46,675 nt of DNA, taken from positions 1 through 46,675 of the forward strand of contig NZ_JABXKK010000027.1 in assembly GCF_017115045.1 (NCBI RefSeq). Direction: 5' to 3'. This DNA comes from Nostoc sp. NMS8 (GTDB taxonomy: Bacteria > Cyanobacteriota > Cyanobacteriia > Cyanobacteriales > Nostocaceae). The notes under the pieces were generated by a model. The model was given only the letters and a program-made list of their open reading frames with translations, did no database searches and was not told the DNA's origin. Shown here in pieces: positions 1 through 8,717 of the stretch. Position 1 is the first letter of the stretch. Each line of letters begins with the position of its first letter. The translations under genes and the position numbers were made by a program.

Positions 1-525
1 GCGGCTCAATACATCCCTGACATCGCCAAAATCCTCAAGGATGAAAAGGTTGACTTCAGAGTTCGTGGCAGTGCGGCAGTGGTATTGAGCAACTTGGGGC
101 AGGCGGCGGCTCAATACATCCCTGACATCGCCAAAATCCTCAAGGATGAAAAGGTTGACAACTATGTTCGTGGCAGAGCGGCAGTGGCATTGGGCAACTT
201 CGGGCAGGCGGCGGCTCAATACATCCCTGACATCGCCAAAATCCTCAAGGATGAAAAGGTTGACTCAAATGTTCGTGGCAGTGCGGCAGTGGCATTGGGC
301 AACTTCGGGCAGGCGGCGGCTCAATACATCCCTGACATCCTCAAATTCCTCAAGGATGAAAAGGTTGACTCAAATGTTCGTAGCAGTGCAGTAGATACAT
401 TGGGCAACTTCGGGCAGGCGGCGGCTCAATACATCCCTGACATCCTCAAATTCCTCAAGGATGAAAAGGTTGACAACTATGTTCGTGGCGGTGCGGCAGT
501 GGCATTAGGGAAAATTAGACAACTG
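1..525 (+). repeat. 105-bp tandem HEAT-coding repeats (5 copies)
   Basis: Copies begin at 1, 106, 211, 316 and 421, exactly 105 bp apart, and keep the reading frame. Most bases are identical between copies. Differences cluster at two places: the codons for IAKI versus LKF, and two codons just after KVD (FR, NY or SN). This means recent duplication or gene conversion. Confidence 0.95.
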
Positions 526-2346
526 AAGTTAGAAGAGGTTGTCGTAATTTTGAATTATGCCTACGAACCAAATCAACAATTCTTTAGTTTTAGCACTGAG
601 AATAATAACTTTGAATTTTGGCGATTTTGGACTTATTTCTTAGGTGGCAGTAGTGAGGAAGTCAAAACCCTACTGAGATGGCTAGGCAGACCTCAAGCAA
701 TTCCTGATAAACTGACACACGATGAAGGTGTAAAAACACTAGAACTCTTCCTTAAAGCCTGGGAACCCAGCCGAGATTTAGCACGATTACACGAAGACTT
801 AGCCAAGGAAATCGCTGTAGTCGCCAGAAAAGTTTCTTGGCATCCAGGAGATATTGTCATTCTAGAAAAGCACTACAACAACCTCAAAGGATTCAACGAA
901 GCTGATTCACTGCAATCAGTCATAGTTAACCTCAAGGGTTGGCAGTGGTTTTTTAACGCCAGAACTACTATTTTGATTCATGCTGCCTTTTGGCTTGCCC
1001 TGATCTTTGCCTACCCGAAATTTCCCCAAGTTCAAGCCATCTTCTTCTGGAACCCTTGGGTACGCCGAATCTTAGGCGTGGGCTATGTCGGCTTTCTCCT
1101 CACCTGGGTTCCACCCTTCCGCCGCAAATTATTTGAACCATTCAAACCTTCCCTATTAGCCGATGCCGGGTTAGATAATTTTTATGAGCAATCATACTTC
1201 CCAGAATCTAAAGTCAAAGTTCCCACTTCAGGAGACATCCTGCCAATTACCCCAGCATTACCCAGTATTCAAGGACAAATTATCTTAGAAGGAGATTCTG
1301 GCTTAGGTAAGTCGATGTTTCTCCGCCATCTGTTGAAAAACTCCCAGCGCATAGTCGTTTATCTCCCCGCCCAGAAATGTCATAAAGGCGTAATTGAGGC
1401 AATTCAAGACAAGCTACACGGGCAAGCCCAAGATGCCGGCTTCCTAAAAAACCTGATTTACAGTGGCGCGATAGATATCTGCATCGACGGACTCAACGAA
1501 GTCACCGCCGAAACCCGCGCCAAAATCTGCCAGTTTGTCGAAAGCTATTTCCGGGGCAACATTATCATGACTACCCAGCCCCTAGAGTGGACACCACCCT
1601 CAACAGCCAAAACCTACTACTTGCAGCCCCTTGAACAACAACAAATTCAAGAGTTTTTGATATCCCGTCAGCCGCGACTCCCCAAAGATGCCAAAATTCA
1701 AGGTGCTGATTACGCCCAAGCTTGCACCAATTATTTAACAGAAGTCCTCAAAGAGCAACAAGCCAAAGAAGAGTTAGATGCTGTCCGCCGGATTCTTTCC
1801 AATCCAATGGATCTAACAGTAGTAGCGCTCATGCTATCACAAGGTAAACAGCCAAACTTGTTTCGCCTGCAAGAACAGCAATACAACCTGATGGCGGCAG
1901 AATATCAGCAAGAATGGAAACAAGAATTTCCGCTTAAAAGATTTTCCGCCGCCGTCTACCAAATGCGACTCGAAGACAAACAAGCCTTACCCGGCGATGA
2001 ATTTCACCAAGTTGCCATGTCTTTAGAAGACGAGAAATACAAAATGGTAGTCAGCCGTCAGTGGCAAGATGAAAAAGGCGAAGCCAAGAAAGAATGGTAC
2101 TTCCGCCACGATAAAATCATGGATTTCTTCTTGGTGCAAAACTTTCTCGGCGAAACTGATGCCGCCGAAGGACTATTAGTTGATAGAATGGGCGATCCGC
2201 GTTTTCGTGGCGTTTACTTCTTGCTAGCAACCTTACTTCCTTTAGATGCAGCCAAAGAACTGCGAGAAGATTTGATTCAATACGCCGCCGACACCAAAGA
2301 CAATACGGTAAGTAATACCTTTGTGCAGTTGTTGCGAACTAGGTAA
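1..2346 (+). CDS. HEAT-repeat/NACHT-type NTPase membrane protein, 5' partial
   Basis: The frame is open from base 1, so the true start lies outside the window; the GTG at 79 is an internal valine codon. Bases 1-525 encode five 35-residue HEAT-like repeats, almost identical in DNA. Two hydrophobic segments follow (about 963-1011 and 1069-1122), then a P-loop GDSGLGKS at 1291-1314 and a Walker B-like IDICIDGLNEV near 1471-1503. The distal FRHDKIMDFF (2101-2130) is typical of winged-helix parts of NACHT/STAND ATPases. Seen: repeats, membrane segments, NTPase motifs. Known of the family: STAND proteins are signal-triggered switches, several of them anti-phage. Inferred: a membrane-bound sensor in which the HEAT array binds a ligand. 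The trigger and output are unknown. The C-terminus after the NTPase is short, so the sensor here is N-terminal. Confidence 0.85.
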   Translation, partial: AAQYIPDIAKILKDEKVDFRVRGSAAVVLSNLGQAAAQYIPDIAKILKDEKVDNYVRGRAAVALGNFGQAAAQYIPDIAKILKDEKVDSNVRGSAAVALGNFGQAAAQYIPDILKFLKDEKVDSNVRSSAVDTLGNFGQAAAQYIPDILKFLKDEKVDNYVRGGAAVALGKIRQLKLEEVVVILNYAYEPNQQFFSFSTENNNFEFWRFWTYFLGGSSEEVKTLLRWLGRPQAIPDKLTHDEGVKTLELFLKAWEPSRDLARLHEDLAKEIAVVARKVSWHPGDIVILEKHYNNLKGFNEADSLQSVIVNLKGWQWFFNARTTILIHAAFWLALIFAYPKFPQVQAIFFWNPWVRRILGVGYVGFLLTWVPPFRRKLFEPFKPSLLADAGLDNFYEQSYFPESKVKVPTSGDILPITPALPSIQGQIILEGDSGLGKSMFLRHLLKNSQRIVVYLPAQKCHKGVIEAIQDKLHGQAQDAGFLKNLIYSGAIDICIDGLNEVTAETRAKICQFVESYFRGNIIMTTQPLEWTPPSTAKTYYLQPLEQQQIQEFLISRQPRLPKDAKIQGADYAQACTNYLTEVLKEQQAKEELDAVRRILSNPMDLTVVALMLSQGKQPNLFRLQEQQYNLMAAEYQQEWKQEFPLKRFSAAVYQMRLEDKQALPGDEFHQVAMSLEDEKYKMVVSRQWQDEKGEAKKEWYFRHDKIMDFFLVQNFLGETDAAEGLLVDRMGDPRFRGVYFLLATLLPLDAAKELREDLIQYAADTKDNTVSNTFVQLLRTR

Positions 2347-2373
2347 TTTGGGGATTGGGCATTGGGCAATACG

Positions 2374-2413
2374 GTTCGGTTAAGGCAAGAGACGCGATAA
2401 ATCGCCGTCTCTA
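2374..2413 (+). repeat. dispersed repeat, GTTCGGTTAAGGC family, copy 1
   Basis: A ~40-base unit beginning GTTCGGTTAAGGCAAGAG and ending in the imperfect hairpin GACGCGAT/ATCGCCGTC. Near-identical copies lie at 7459-7499 and 36677-36716. No coding function is visible. Confidence 0.8.
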
Positions 2414-2566
2414 GATTCTTTTTCGGAGATGTCTATTGTAGCTAGTGCGATCGCAGCAGTTGCGGTAGCTAAATCTTGTTCATCTATAAATAATTATGTA
2501 TGGTATATGTAAGACACAGTAATCCTACCAAGGAGCTGTAGATTTAGTTGCAGAGGTACAGCGGCA

Positions 2567-3583
2567 GTGGGCATAGTAGTTGAGAACGTCTCCAAACAAT
2601 TCGGGAGTTTCAAGGCAGTTGATGAGGTCAGCCTGGAAATTAAGAGTGGTTCGCTAGTTGCGTTACTCGGGCCATCGGGATCAGGTAAATCTACGCTATT
2701 ACGATTGATTTCAGGCTTAGAAATGCCAGATAGCGGCAAAATCCTGCTGACCGGTAAAGATGCTACATACCAAAGCGTGCAAGAGCGAAATATTGGGTTT
2801 GTGTTTCAGCACTATGCTCTATTCAAGCATCTGACTGTTAGGCAAAATATTGCCTTTGGCTTAGAAATTCGGAAGGCACAGCCAAAGAAGATTAAAGGGC
2901 GGGTAGAACAGTTACTCGAATTGGTGCAATTGACTGGATTAGGCGATCGCTATCCATCACAACTTTCTGGTGGTCAAAGACAACGGGTAGCATTAGCTAG
3001 GGCACTGGCAGTAGAACCGGAAGTCTTATTGCTAGATGAACCCTTTGGCGCACTTGATGCGAAAGTCCGTAAAGATTTACGGGCATGGTTACGTCGCCTC
3101 CATGATGAGGTTCATGTTACCACAGTTTTCGTCACCCACGACCAAGAGGAAGCAATGGAAGTCTCTGATGAGGTTGTGGTGATGAATAAAGGGCGTGTGG
3201 AACAGGTGGGGACACCATCTGAAATTTACGATGATCCCGCCACTGCATTTGTAATGAGCTTCATCGGCCCAGTAAACATATTACCTAGTACCTCGAAGAT
3301 TTTTAAAAGTAGCGGCTTTGATGCGCCACACCCACAAGTATTTTTACGTCCACAAGATGTGATTTTTGAAAAGGTTGCTAACGGTGCTACTACACCTGCC
3401 ACAGTGAGCCGATTGGTACATTTAGGTTGGGAAATTCAGGTGGAATTAACTTTCGATGACGGGCAAGTAGTGATGGCGCATTTAACACGCGATCGCTTTA
3501 ATGACTTAGAGTTGGAAGCGAAACAGCGAGTATATGTGAAGCCAAAGGATGCAAAATCATTTCCAGTGTCTTATTCAATTTAA
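2567..3583 (+). CDS. cysA: sulfate/thiosulfate ABC transporter ATP-binding protein CysA
   Basis: The 338-aa product has Walker [10 protein letters not shown] at residues 35-43, the Q-loop FVFQHYALF, signature LSGGQ at 133-137, Walker [14 protein letters not shown] and the H-loop VTHD. The C-terminal ~100 residues form the TOBE-like regulatory region usual in CysA/PotA ATPases. The start is GTG with an AGAGG about ten bases upstream; it gives the [13 protein letters not shown] beginning typical of cyanobacterial CysA. It would energise sulfate import with CysT/CysW and a periplasmic binding protein. None of those partners is adjacent, so the transporter must be assembled from genes elsewhere. 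Other import ATPases (molybdate, spermidine) are close relatives, but the N-terminus and length favour CysA. Confidence 0.88.
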   Translation: MGIVVENVSKQFGSFKAVDEVSLEIKSGSLVALLGPSGSGKSTLLRLISGLEMPDSGKILLTGKDATYQSVQERNIGFVFQHYALFKHLTVRQNIAFGLEIRKAQPKKIKGRVEQLLELVQLTGLGDRYPSQLSGGQRQRVALARALAVEPEVLLLDEPFGALDAKVRKDLRAWLRRLHDEVHVTTVFVTHDQEEAMEVSDEVVVMNKGRVEQVGTPSEIYDDPATAFVMSFIGPVNILPSTSKIFKSSGFDAPHPQVFLRPQDVIFEKVANGATTPATVSRLVHLGWEIQVELTFDDGQVVMAHLTRDRFNDLELEAKQRVYVKPKDAKSFPVSYSI

Positions 3584-3614
3584 ACTTGCAATTCTAAATC
3601 ATTCGTGAACAATG

Positions 3615-3647
3615 AGATCCCCGACTTCTTTGAGAAGTCGGGGATCT
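3615..3647. terminator. bidirectional hairpin terminator between cysA and the M16 peptidase
   Basis: Arms of 15 bases (3615-3629 and 3633-3647) pair perfectly around a TTG loop. The hairpin lies between the convergent ends of cysA and the M16 gene, with short A/T tails on both sides. A relative with the same CCCGACTTCTT core is at 39336-39362. Confidence 0.75.
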
Positions 3648-3700
3648 TAATTATTGCAATTTTTACAAATTAAATCGCATTGCGATCTATCTGAGATCAA

Positions 3701-6496
3701 TTAGCCGCCCTTGGTTACAGCATCTCCAGGGCCAGTGGTGACAATCACTAGATTTTCTGGCTTAATTAAATCTTCAATTGCCTTTTGGATGTCAGCCATA
3801 GTCACTGCTTGAATCCGATCGGGAAACTCTCGGATTTCCGATCGTGAAAGCCCCAAGACAGCATTATCTAAAATGATGCTGGATACATCACTGGGATTAG
3901 CTAAATCCACAGGGTAGCTATTAGTAATTGAGCGTTTTGCTGTGTTAAATTCAGCCTCAGTCACTCCCTGTTCGCGCAATTGCTTGAGTAAGGCGAGAGT
4001 ACTGGCGATCGCTTTTTGGGCATCTCCAGGAGCAGTCTGCATTTGAATCAAGAATGGGCCGGGATTGATGCCGGCGGCAAAACCACTGTAGATACCGTAA
4101 GTTAAACCTTGGCGATCGCGCACTTCCGTACCCAGGCGGCTAGCTAAGGTATCACCACCCAAAATTTGATTTAGCACCAGCGCCGCATAATAACGTGGAT
4201 CTTTCCGAGAGATGCCGCTGTAGCCAATGTAAGTAACAGCCTCAGATTTGCCAGGAATTACTTTGTTTAGACGTGTCAAAGTTTGCGGTAATGGTACAGA
4301 CTGTATTTTGAGAACAGGTGGCTTACCTGTGGCTTGCCATTTGTCAAACACTTGATTTAGCAAAGCTTTTACCTTAGCTGGCTCAAAGTCTCCAACTATT
4401 GCGATCGTCGTGGTATCTGGTCGATAGTGTGTCTGGTAGAAACCAAGCAAATCATCACGAGTAATGCTCTTTAAACTCTCGGCTGTCGGAAAGCTGTGGA
4501 ACGGATGGTTTGCAGGGTAAATTGCCTGCTGGAATACTTGTCTTCCCAACCCTCTAGGGTCATCTAGCTGGACTTTTAGACTTGTCAACGCTCTTTGGCG
4601 ACTCAGTTCTAACTGATCGGCGGGGAAAGTGGCGTTTTCTAACACATCTGCCAAAGTTTGAATCAATATTGGCAGATTTGCTGAAAGTCCCTCACCACTA
4701 ACGCTAGTTCCCTCACGGCTAGCACTGAAGCTCAAACCGGCTCCCAGGTCTTCTAAAGTTTTTGCTAGAGTCAGAGCATTTTTAGTCTGCGTCCCATTCA
4801 ATAAGTTGCTTGCAGTTAGATTCGCTAATCCAGCTTTTTGATTGCCGTCAAATTCAGTACCAGCGTTAATTTGTCCACTCAGATTAATGACAGGAAGGTT
4901 GCGATCGCGCAAGAGCAAAACCTTCAAACCATTATTTAAAGTAAACTCTTCTGGTAGCGATTGTTTAGCTGAATCTGTTTTTGATGTCGCAGGTGGCAGA
5001 TATTTTGCCAGTTCTGCCGGATCTACAGGCTTACCAGGGCTGAAATTTTCCACCGTGCGACTAGAACCAGCGCTGGAACTTCCTGGTTTACCATCTGGTT
5101 GAGTCGGCTCAAAGAAGCCGATAGTTTGTTGAGCCGGATTGAGGTAAGTTTTTGCAGCTTGCTGCACTTGAGCCGGAGTAACTTTTGCGATCGCAGCCAG
5201 ATATTTTTCAATAAAACGATAATCCCCTGCGATCGTTTGGTTATACCCCAGTTGATTAGCTTGACTAGTAATATCTTGGTTCCCCAGAATATACGAGGCT
5301 TGCAGCTGCGTCTTTGCTCGGTTCAACTCTTCTGAGGTGACAGGCTGTTGTTGCAATTTTGCTAAAGATTCCTGGAGTACCTGGGCAATTTTCCCCAACT
5401 CTTGACCTGGAGCCGCTGTTGCATCAATTTGATACCAACCTGGTTCGATGAGTTCGGCAGCACCACCACTCACTGAACTGGCAAGTCCAGATTCCACCAA
5501 AGCCTGATAAAGCCGAGAACTACGCCCACCTGTGAGAATAGCATCCATCACATCAATTGCTGGCACATCAGGATGTTTGATATCTGGCAGAGGATAGATC
5601 GCTTGCAATAGTGCAGCACTTCCAGGTTGCTTGAGGACAATCGGTGCTTTTTTCGCAACAGAGGTGGATGGAGAAGCATTGGCGAGGGCAGAAGATGCCG
5701 AGGCATTATCGAGTACCGTGTCTTTTTTTGCTCGTTGCGATAACTTCCCAAAAGTTTCTTTCACAACTTTAAGTGCGGGTTCTGTGGCAAAATCTCCAGT
5801 AATCACTAAGGTGGCATTTTCTGGGCTGTAGTAGGTTTGGTAATAATTCCGCACCTGTTCCACCGTGAATTTCTCGACATCAGCTTTTGTGCCTCCCACC
5901 GATAAGCCGTAGGCTCGATTAGGGAAAGCAGCTCGCATCACTGCCCGATCTAGACGATAGCCTGGTGAATTTTCGTATCCCTGTAACTCGGAAATCACCA
6001 CTCGCTTTTCACTTGTGAGTTGTTCAGTGCCAACTAAGGAATTTTTCATGCGATCGGCTTCCAATGTCAGCAGTGCTTCCAATTTGTCTCGCTGCACTGT
6101 GCCAAAGTAAACTGTTTCGTCATAACTAGTAAAAGCATTGAACTGGCTACCCAAAGCACTAAACAACCGTCCAAACTGTACTGGACGGTCAGTTGTACCT
6201 TTGAACATCAAATGTTCTAGCTGGTGAGAAATGCCATTCTCTCCCTTAACCTCGTTGCGTGAACCAACTTTATACCAAACTTGCACACTTACCACTGGAG
6301 CAGTATGAACTTCCTTTGTTAATACTGTTAAGCCATTGTCCAATAAGGTTTTTTGTACCCCTTGGGTGAATGAGAGAGCAGATACAGGTGTAACTGCTGT
6401 TGGTATTGCAGCATTGGTAAAATTGCCTGAAAAAGGCACGATAGTTAAGAGAAGGCTGAGAAAAAATCCTATAAGCATGTATGAGCGCCGTTTCAT
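3701..6496 (-). CDS. exported two-domain M16 zinc metallopeptidase
   Basis: The frame extends upstream to an ATG at 6550, but the ATG at 6496 is preferred because it places a signal peptide (MKRRSYMLIGFFLSLLLT) at the very N-terminus. From that start the protein is 931 aa. The inverted zinc motif HQLEH is at residues 91-95 in the first M16 domain. A second M16 domain begins near residue 500 and lacks HxxEH, as expected for the non-catalytic half of these pepsin-sized clamshell peptidases. Here active and inactive halves are fused in one chain. It probably degrades small proteins or peptides in the periplasm; the substrate is unknown. It converges on cysA across a hairpin terminator. Confidence 0.88.
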   Translation of the reverse strand: MKRRSYMLIGFFLSLLLTIVPFSGNFTNAAIPTAVTPVSALSFTQGVQKTLLDNGLTVLTKEVHTAPVVSVQVWYKVGSRNEVKGENGISHQLEHLMFKGTTDRPVQFGRLFSALGSQFNAFTSYDETVYFGTVQRDKLEALLTLEADRMKNSLVGTEQLTSEKRVVISELQGYENSPGYRLDRAVMRAAFPNRAYGLSVGGTKADVEKFTVEQVRNYYQTYYSPENATLVITGDFATEPALKVVKETFGKLSQRAKKDTVLDNASASSALANASPSTSVAKKAPIVLKQPGSAALLQAIYPLPDIKHPDVPAIDVMDAILTGGRSSRLYQALVESGLASSVSGGAAELIEPGWYQIDATAAPGQELGKIAQVLQESLAKLQQQPVTSEELNRAKTQLQASYILGNQDITSQANQLGYNQTIAGDYRFIEKYLAAIAKVTPAQVQQAAKTYLNPAQQTIGFFEPTQPDGKPGSSSAGSSRTVENFSPGKPVDPAELAKYLPPATSKTDSAKQSLPEEFTLNNGLKVLLLRDRNLPVINLSGQINAGTEFDGNQKAGLANLTASNLLNGTQTKNALTLAKTLEDLGAGLSFSASREGTSVSGEGLSANLPILIQTLADVLENATFPADQLELSRQRALTSLKVQLDDPRGLGRQVFQQAIYPANHPFHSFPTAESLKSITRDDLLGFYQTHYRPDTTTIAIVGDFEPAKVKALLNQVFDKWQATGKPPVLKIQSVPLPQTLTRLNKVIPGKSEAVTYIGYSGISRKDPRYYAALVLNQILGGDTLASRLGTEVRDRQGLTYGIYSGFAAGINPGPFLIQMQTAPGDAQKAIASTLALLKQLREQGVTEAEFNTAKRSITNSYPVDLANPSDVSSIILDNAVLGLSRSEIREFPDRIQAVTMADIQKAIEDLIKPENLVIVTTGPGDAVTKGG

Positions 6497-6859
6497 AAGC
6501 AATGCAAAATTTCCAATTTTTAAATAAAACCCTAAAGGGTATTTCAACATCTAAATCTAACTCAAGTTACTCGTACACTGTGGCGGAAGTTTGCCTACCT
6601 TGAACAAGTTGCTTGAGCAAATTGTCTAGTTAATTGAGATGGTAGCTAGATTTACATCGTCAAATATACTGAGAAAAATGAGATTGGCAGATAAAATTTT
6701 TACGAAATATCAGAAATTATTGCAAATATATTAACAACCTTTACAATGTCTTCCATTTGACACGATTTTCTGAATATTCCCTTTTAACATTAGTTTGATA
6801 CCTGTTGTCACGCCATTAGGGCAGGTATCTCTGTCAAACTAGCAATAACTTTTTGAAAT
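6497..6859. promoter_or_regulatory. divergent intergenic region with nested inverted repeat
   Basis: The spacer separates the divergent M16 peptidase and the small exported protein, so it should hold both promoters. At 6791-6841 TAGTTTGA and TCAAACTA flank an inner stem GATACCTG (6797-6804)/CAGGTATC (6822-6829). The structure ends 18 bases before the ATG at 6860 and could be a leader structure or an operator. No protein-binding consensus was recognised. Confidence 0.4.
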
Positions 6860-7327
6860 ATGCAAACAAGAAACTTAATTGGATCGTTTACATTAGGTAT
6901 GCTGTTAACGGCAATACCTGTATTATCAGCTAGAGCCTCAGAAGCAGTACCAAACTTGTACCAGTTCCAAGGGAAGAATGTCAATATTACTTACTCAACC
7001 ACAAGCTTTACTGGCAAGCCCCTTTTTACCTATAAAGATAAGCAACAGACATTAAACTTTACAGGTAATGAGCAGATCCGTACTGTAGAAACAGAAATTG
7101 GTACACTAGTAACCGTAACTATCCGTCCTACAGTAGATACTGGCAATACTTTGTTTACTTTGATTGTACCCCGTGTAAACCTTGGAAACAGCCAATCAGC
7201 CACAGTTGAAACTAAGGGAATCACAACAACGAACCGCTTTTCTGCGATCTCTAAATTTAACCAGGGGCAAACACAAACCTATACCATAATTCATTTGACT
7301 GGTACAGCCCAAGCTGTTGCCTTTTAA
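6860..7327 (+). CDS. small exported protein of unknown function
   Basis: The 155-aa product starts with a clear Sec signal peptide, MQTRNLIGSFTLGMLLTAIP, with a probable cleavage after ARA near residue 27. The mature part is rich in Thr, Asn and aromatic residues with alternating hydrophobic pattern, suggesting a single beta-sandwich. No cysteines, catalytic motif or recognised domain are visible. The gene stands alone and is preceded by an inverted repeat in the leader. I do not recognise the family. It is most likely a periplasmic or outer-surface protein. Confidence 0.7.
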   Translation: MQTRNLIGSFTLGMLLTAIPVLSARASEAVPNLYQFQGKNVNITYSTTSFTGKPLFTYKDKQQTLNFTGNEQIRTVETEIGTLVTVTIRPTVDTGNTLFTLIVPRVNLGNSQSATVETKGITTTNRFSAISKFNQGQTQTYTIIHLTGTAQAVAF

Positions 7328-7458
7328 CCACAGAACAAGAATAAATAGGTTGGTGTAAATAATTATCGTTGGCAGGGGGCAGGGAGAGAAAGGATTTTAG
7401 CCTTATTTACTTTTTTTCACACAGTTTGCTTTTATTGTGCCGATTTACTTAACGAACT

Positions 7459-7499
7459 GTTCGGTTAAGGCAAGAGACGCGATGAATCGCCGTCTTTAC
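7459..7499 (+). repeat. dispersed repeat, GTTCGGTTAAGGC family, copy 2
   Basis: It matches the unit at 2374-2413 with a few substitutions (GATGAATC for GATAAATC; CGTCTTTA for CGTCTCTA). It lies in the 320-base gap downstream of the small exported gene. The rest of that gap (7328-7458) holds G-rich filler and a T-run with no gene. Confidence 0.8.
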
Positions 7500-7501
7500 A
7501 A

Positions 7502-7608
7502 TAAGGGACTTGCAATTAAATAATGTACCGATATACCAATCAGATTTTACCGTTTTATGATGGATTCAGGGTTTTCAACTGGTACTTTATTTTGGTGCGA
7601 GTCCCTTA
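7502..7608. mobile_element. 107-bp MITE-like element with ~28-bp inverted ends
   Basis: TAAGGGACT at 7502 is matched by AGTCCCTTA ending at 7608. The pairing continues inward to GTACC/GGTAC, with about 23 of 28 positions matching. The outermost TA on each side could be a target-site duplication, as made by IS630/Tc1-type transposases. No transposase fits inside it, so it would be a non-autonomous element. Confidence 0.65.
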
Positions 7609-7647
7609 CTACAAACCCTCAAGTCTTTGTTTGCACTGTTAATAGCA

Positions 7648-8646
7648 TTAGCGTTCGCTGTCTAGCATCTTCATTTGATGTTCATCATAACGAGTGCCTG
7701 CGATCGCTGATGCGGAAATTGCTGCTTCGATGCGGGTTAAGTCTTCTGGGGATAGGTTCACATCTAGAGCCGCCAACGATTCGGCAAGTTGGGTGCGCTT
7801 GCGTGCGCCGATGACTGGCACAATATTTTTGCCTTTTGCAAGTACCCAGGCAATAGCCAACTGTGAAGGGAGAATTCCTTTCTCAGCAGCAATTTGCTTT
7901 AATTCTTCGATTAGGCGTTGGTTCTGGGCAAGGTTTTCTTTGCTAAAGCGTGGCAAGTAGGCACGGAAGTCTCCTTGGGTGGCTGGAGTGGAACCACTCA
8001 GCAGTCCTCGCGAAAGCACGCCATAGGCAGTTACGCCAATGCCAAGTTCTTCCAGTACAGGAAAAATCTCGCTCTCAGGATTACGGTCAATCAGGGAGTA
8101 TTCGATTTGCAAGTCGGTGATGGGGTGGATGGCGTGGGCACGGCGAATAGTGTTCGCTCCCACCTCCGATAACCCAATGTATCGGATATAACCAGCTTTA
8201 ACTAGCTCGGCGATCGCACCAATGGTGTCTTCAATGGGAACTTGTGGGTCTAATCGAGCCGGGCGGTAGATGTCAATGTGGTCTACTCCCAATCGGTTAA
8301 GACTATAAGCTACAAAGTTTTTCACCGAAGCGGGACGGGTATCTATACCAATCCATCCGCCATCGGGAGTGCGTAAAGCGCCGAATTTCACAGAAACCAG
8401 TGCTTGATCTCGACGATCCTTGATTGCTCGACCAATTAACATTTCATTGTGCCCACTGGCATAGAAATCGCCAGTATCCAACAATGTAATCCCGTCGTCG
8501 AGTGCTGCTTGGATAGTTGCAATGCTTTCGTTCTCGTCTGCTGCACCATATATACCGGACATACCCATACATCCAAGAGCTATGGGAAAAACACTTAGTC
8601 CTGTAGAACCAAGTTGGCGAGGTTGAATTTGATTTTGTGTAGTCAT
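7648..8646 (-). CDS. aldo/keto reductase
   Basis: The 332-aa product is a full-length AKR TIM-barrel NADPH oxidoreductase. It opens with RQLGSTGLSVFPIALGCMGM. Catalytic Asp57 and Tyr62 lie in LLDTGDFYASGHNE and Lys87 in SVKFGA. The usual catalytic His position reads IDIYRPARLDP, so His is replaced by Pro; this is the normal state in the YQPARLDP subgroup of AKRs. It follows the SDR gene at 8718-9467 by 71 bases on the same strand, and the two are probably cotranscribed from the promoter facing the AraC gene. Likely role: reduction of reactive aldehydes or ketones; the substrate is not known. Confidence 0.9.
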   Translation of the reverse strand: MTTQNQIQPRQLGSTGLSVFPIALGCMGMSGIYGAADENESIATIQAALDDGITLLDTGDFYASGHNEMLIGRAIKDRRDQALVSVKFGALRTPDGGWIGIDTRPASVKNFVAYSLNRLGVDHIDIYRPARLDPQVPIEDTIGAIAELVKAGYIRYIGLSEVGANTIRRAHAIHPITDLQIEYSLIDRNPESEIFPVLEELGIGVTAYGVLSRGLLSGSTPATQGDFRAYLPRFSKENLAQNQRLIEELKQIAAEKGILPSQLAIAWVLAKGKNIVPVIGARKRTQLAESLAALDVNLSPEDLTRIEAAISASAIAGTRYDEHQMKMLDSER

Positions 8647-8717
8647 ATTTAAATTTTCAGTTGTTTTGCTTCTAGTATTTGCTGGGTTTGAAATTTTCTG
8701 TGTCAGTGATAATCGAT

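Noticed and set aside
79..81. GTG as start of the HEAT/NACHT gene
   Set aside because: The frame is open back to base 1 and upstream codons continue the same HEAT repeat, so the GTG is an internal valine.
1..525. CRISPR array
   Set aside because: The periodic sequence has no unique spacers and is translated in frame as HEAT repeats.
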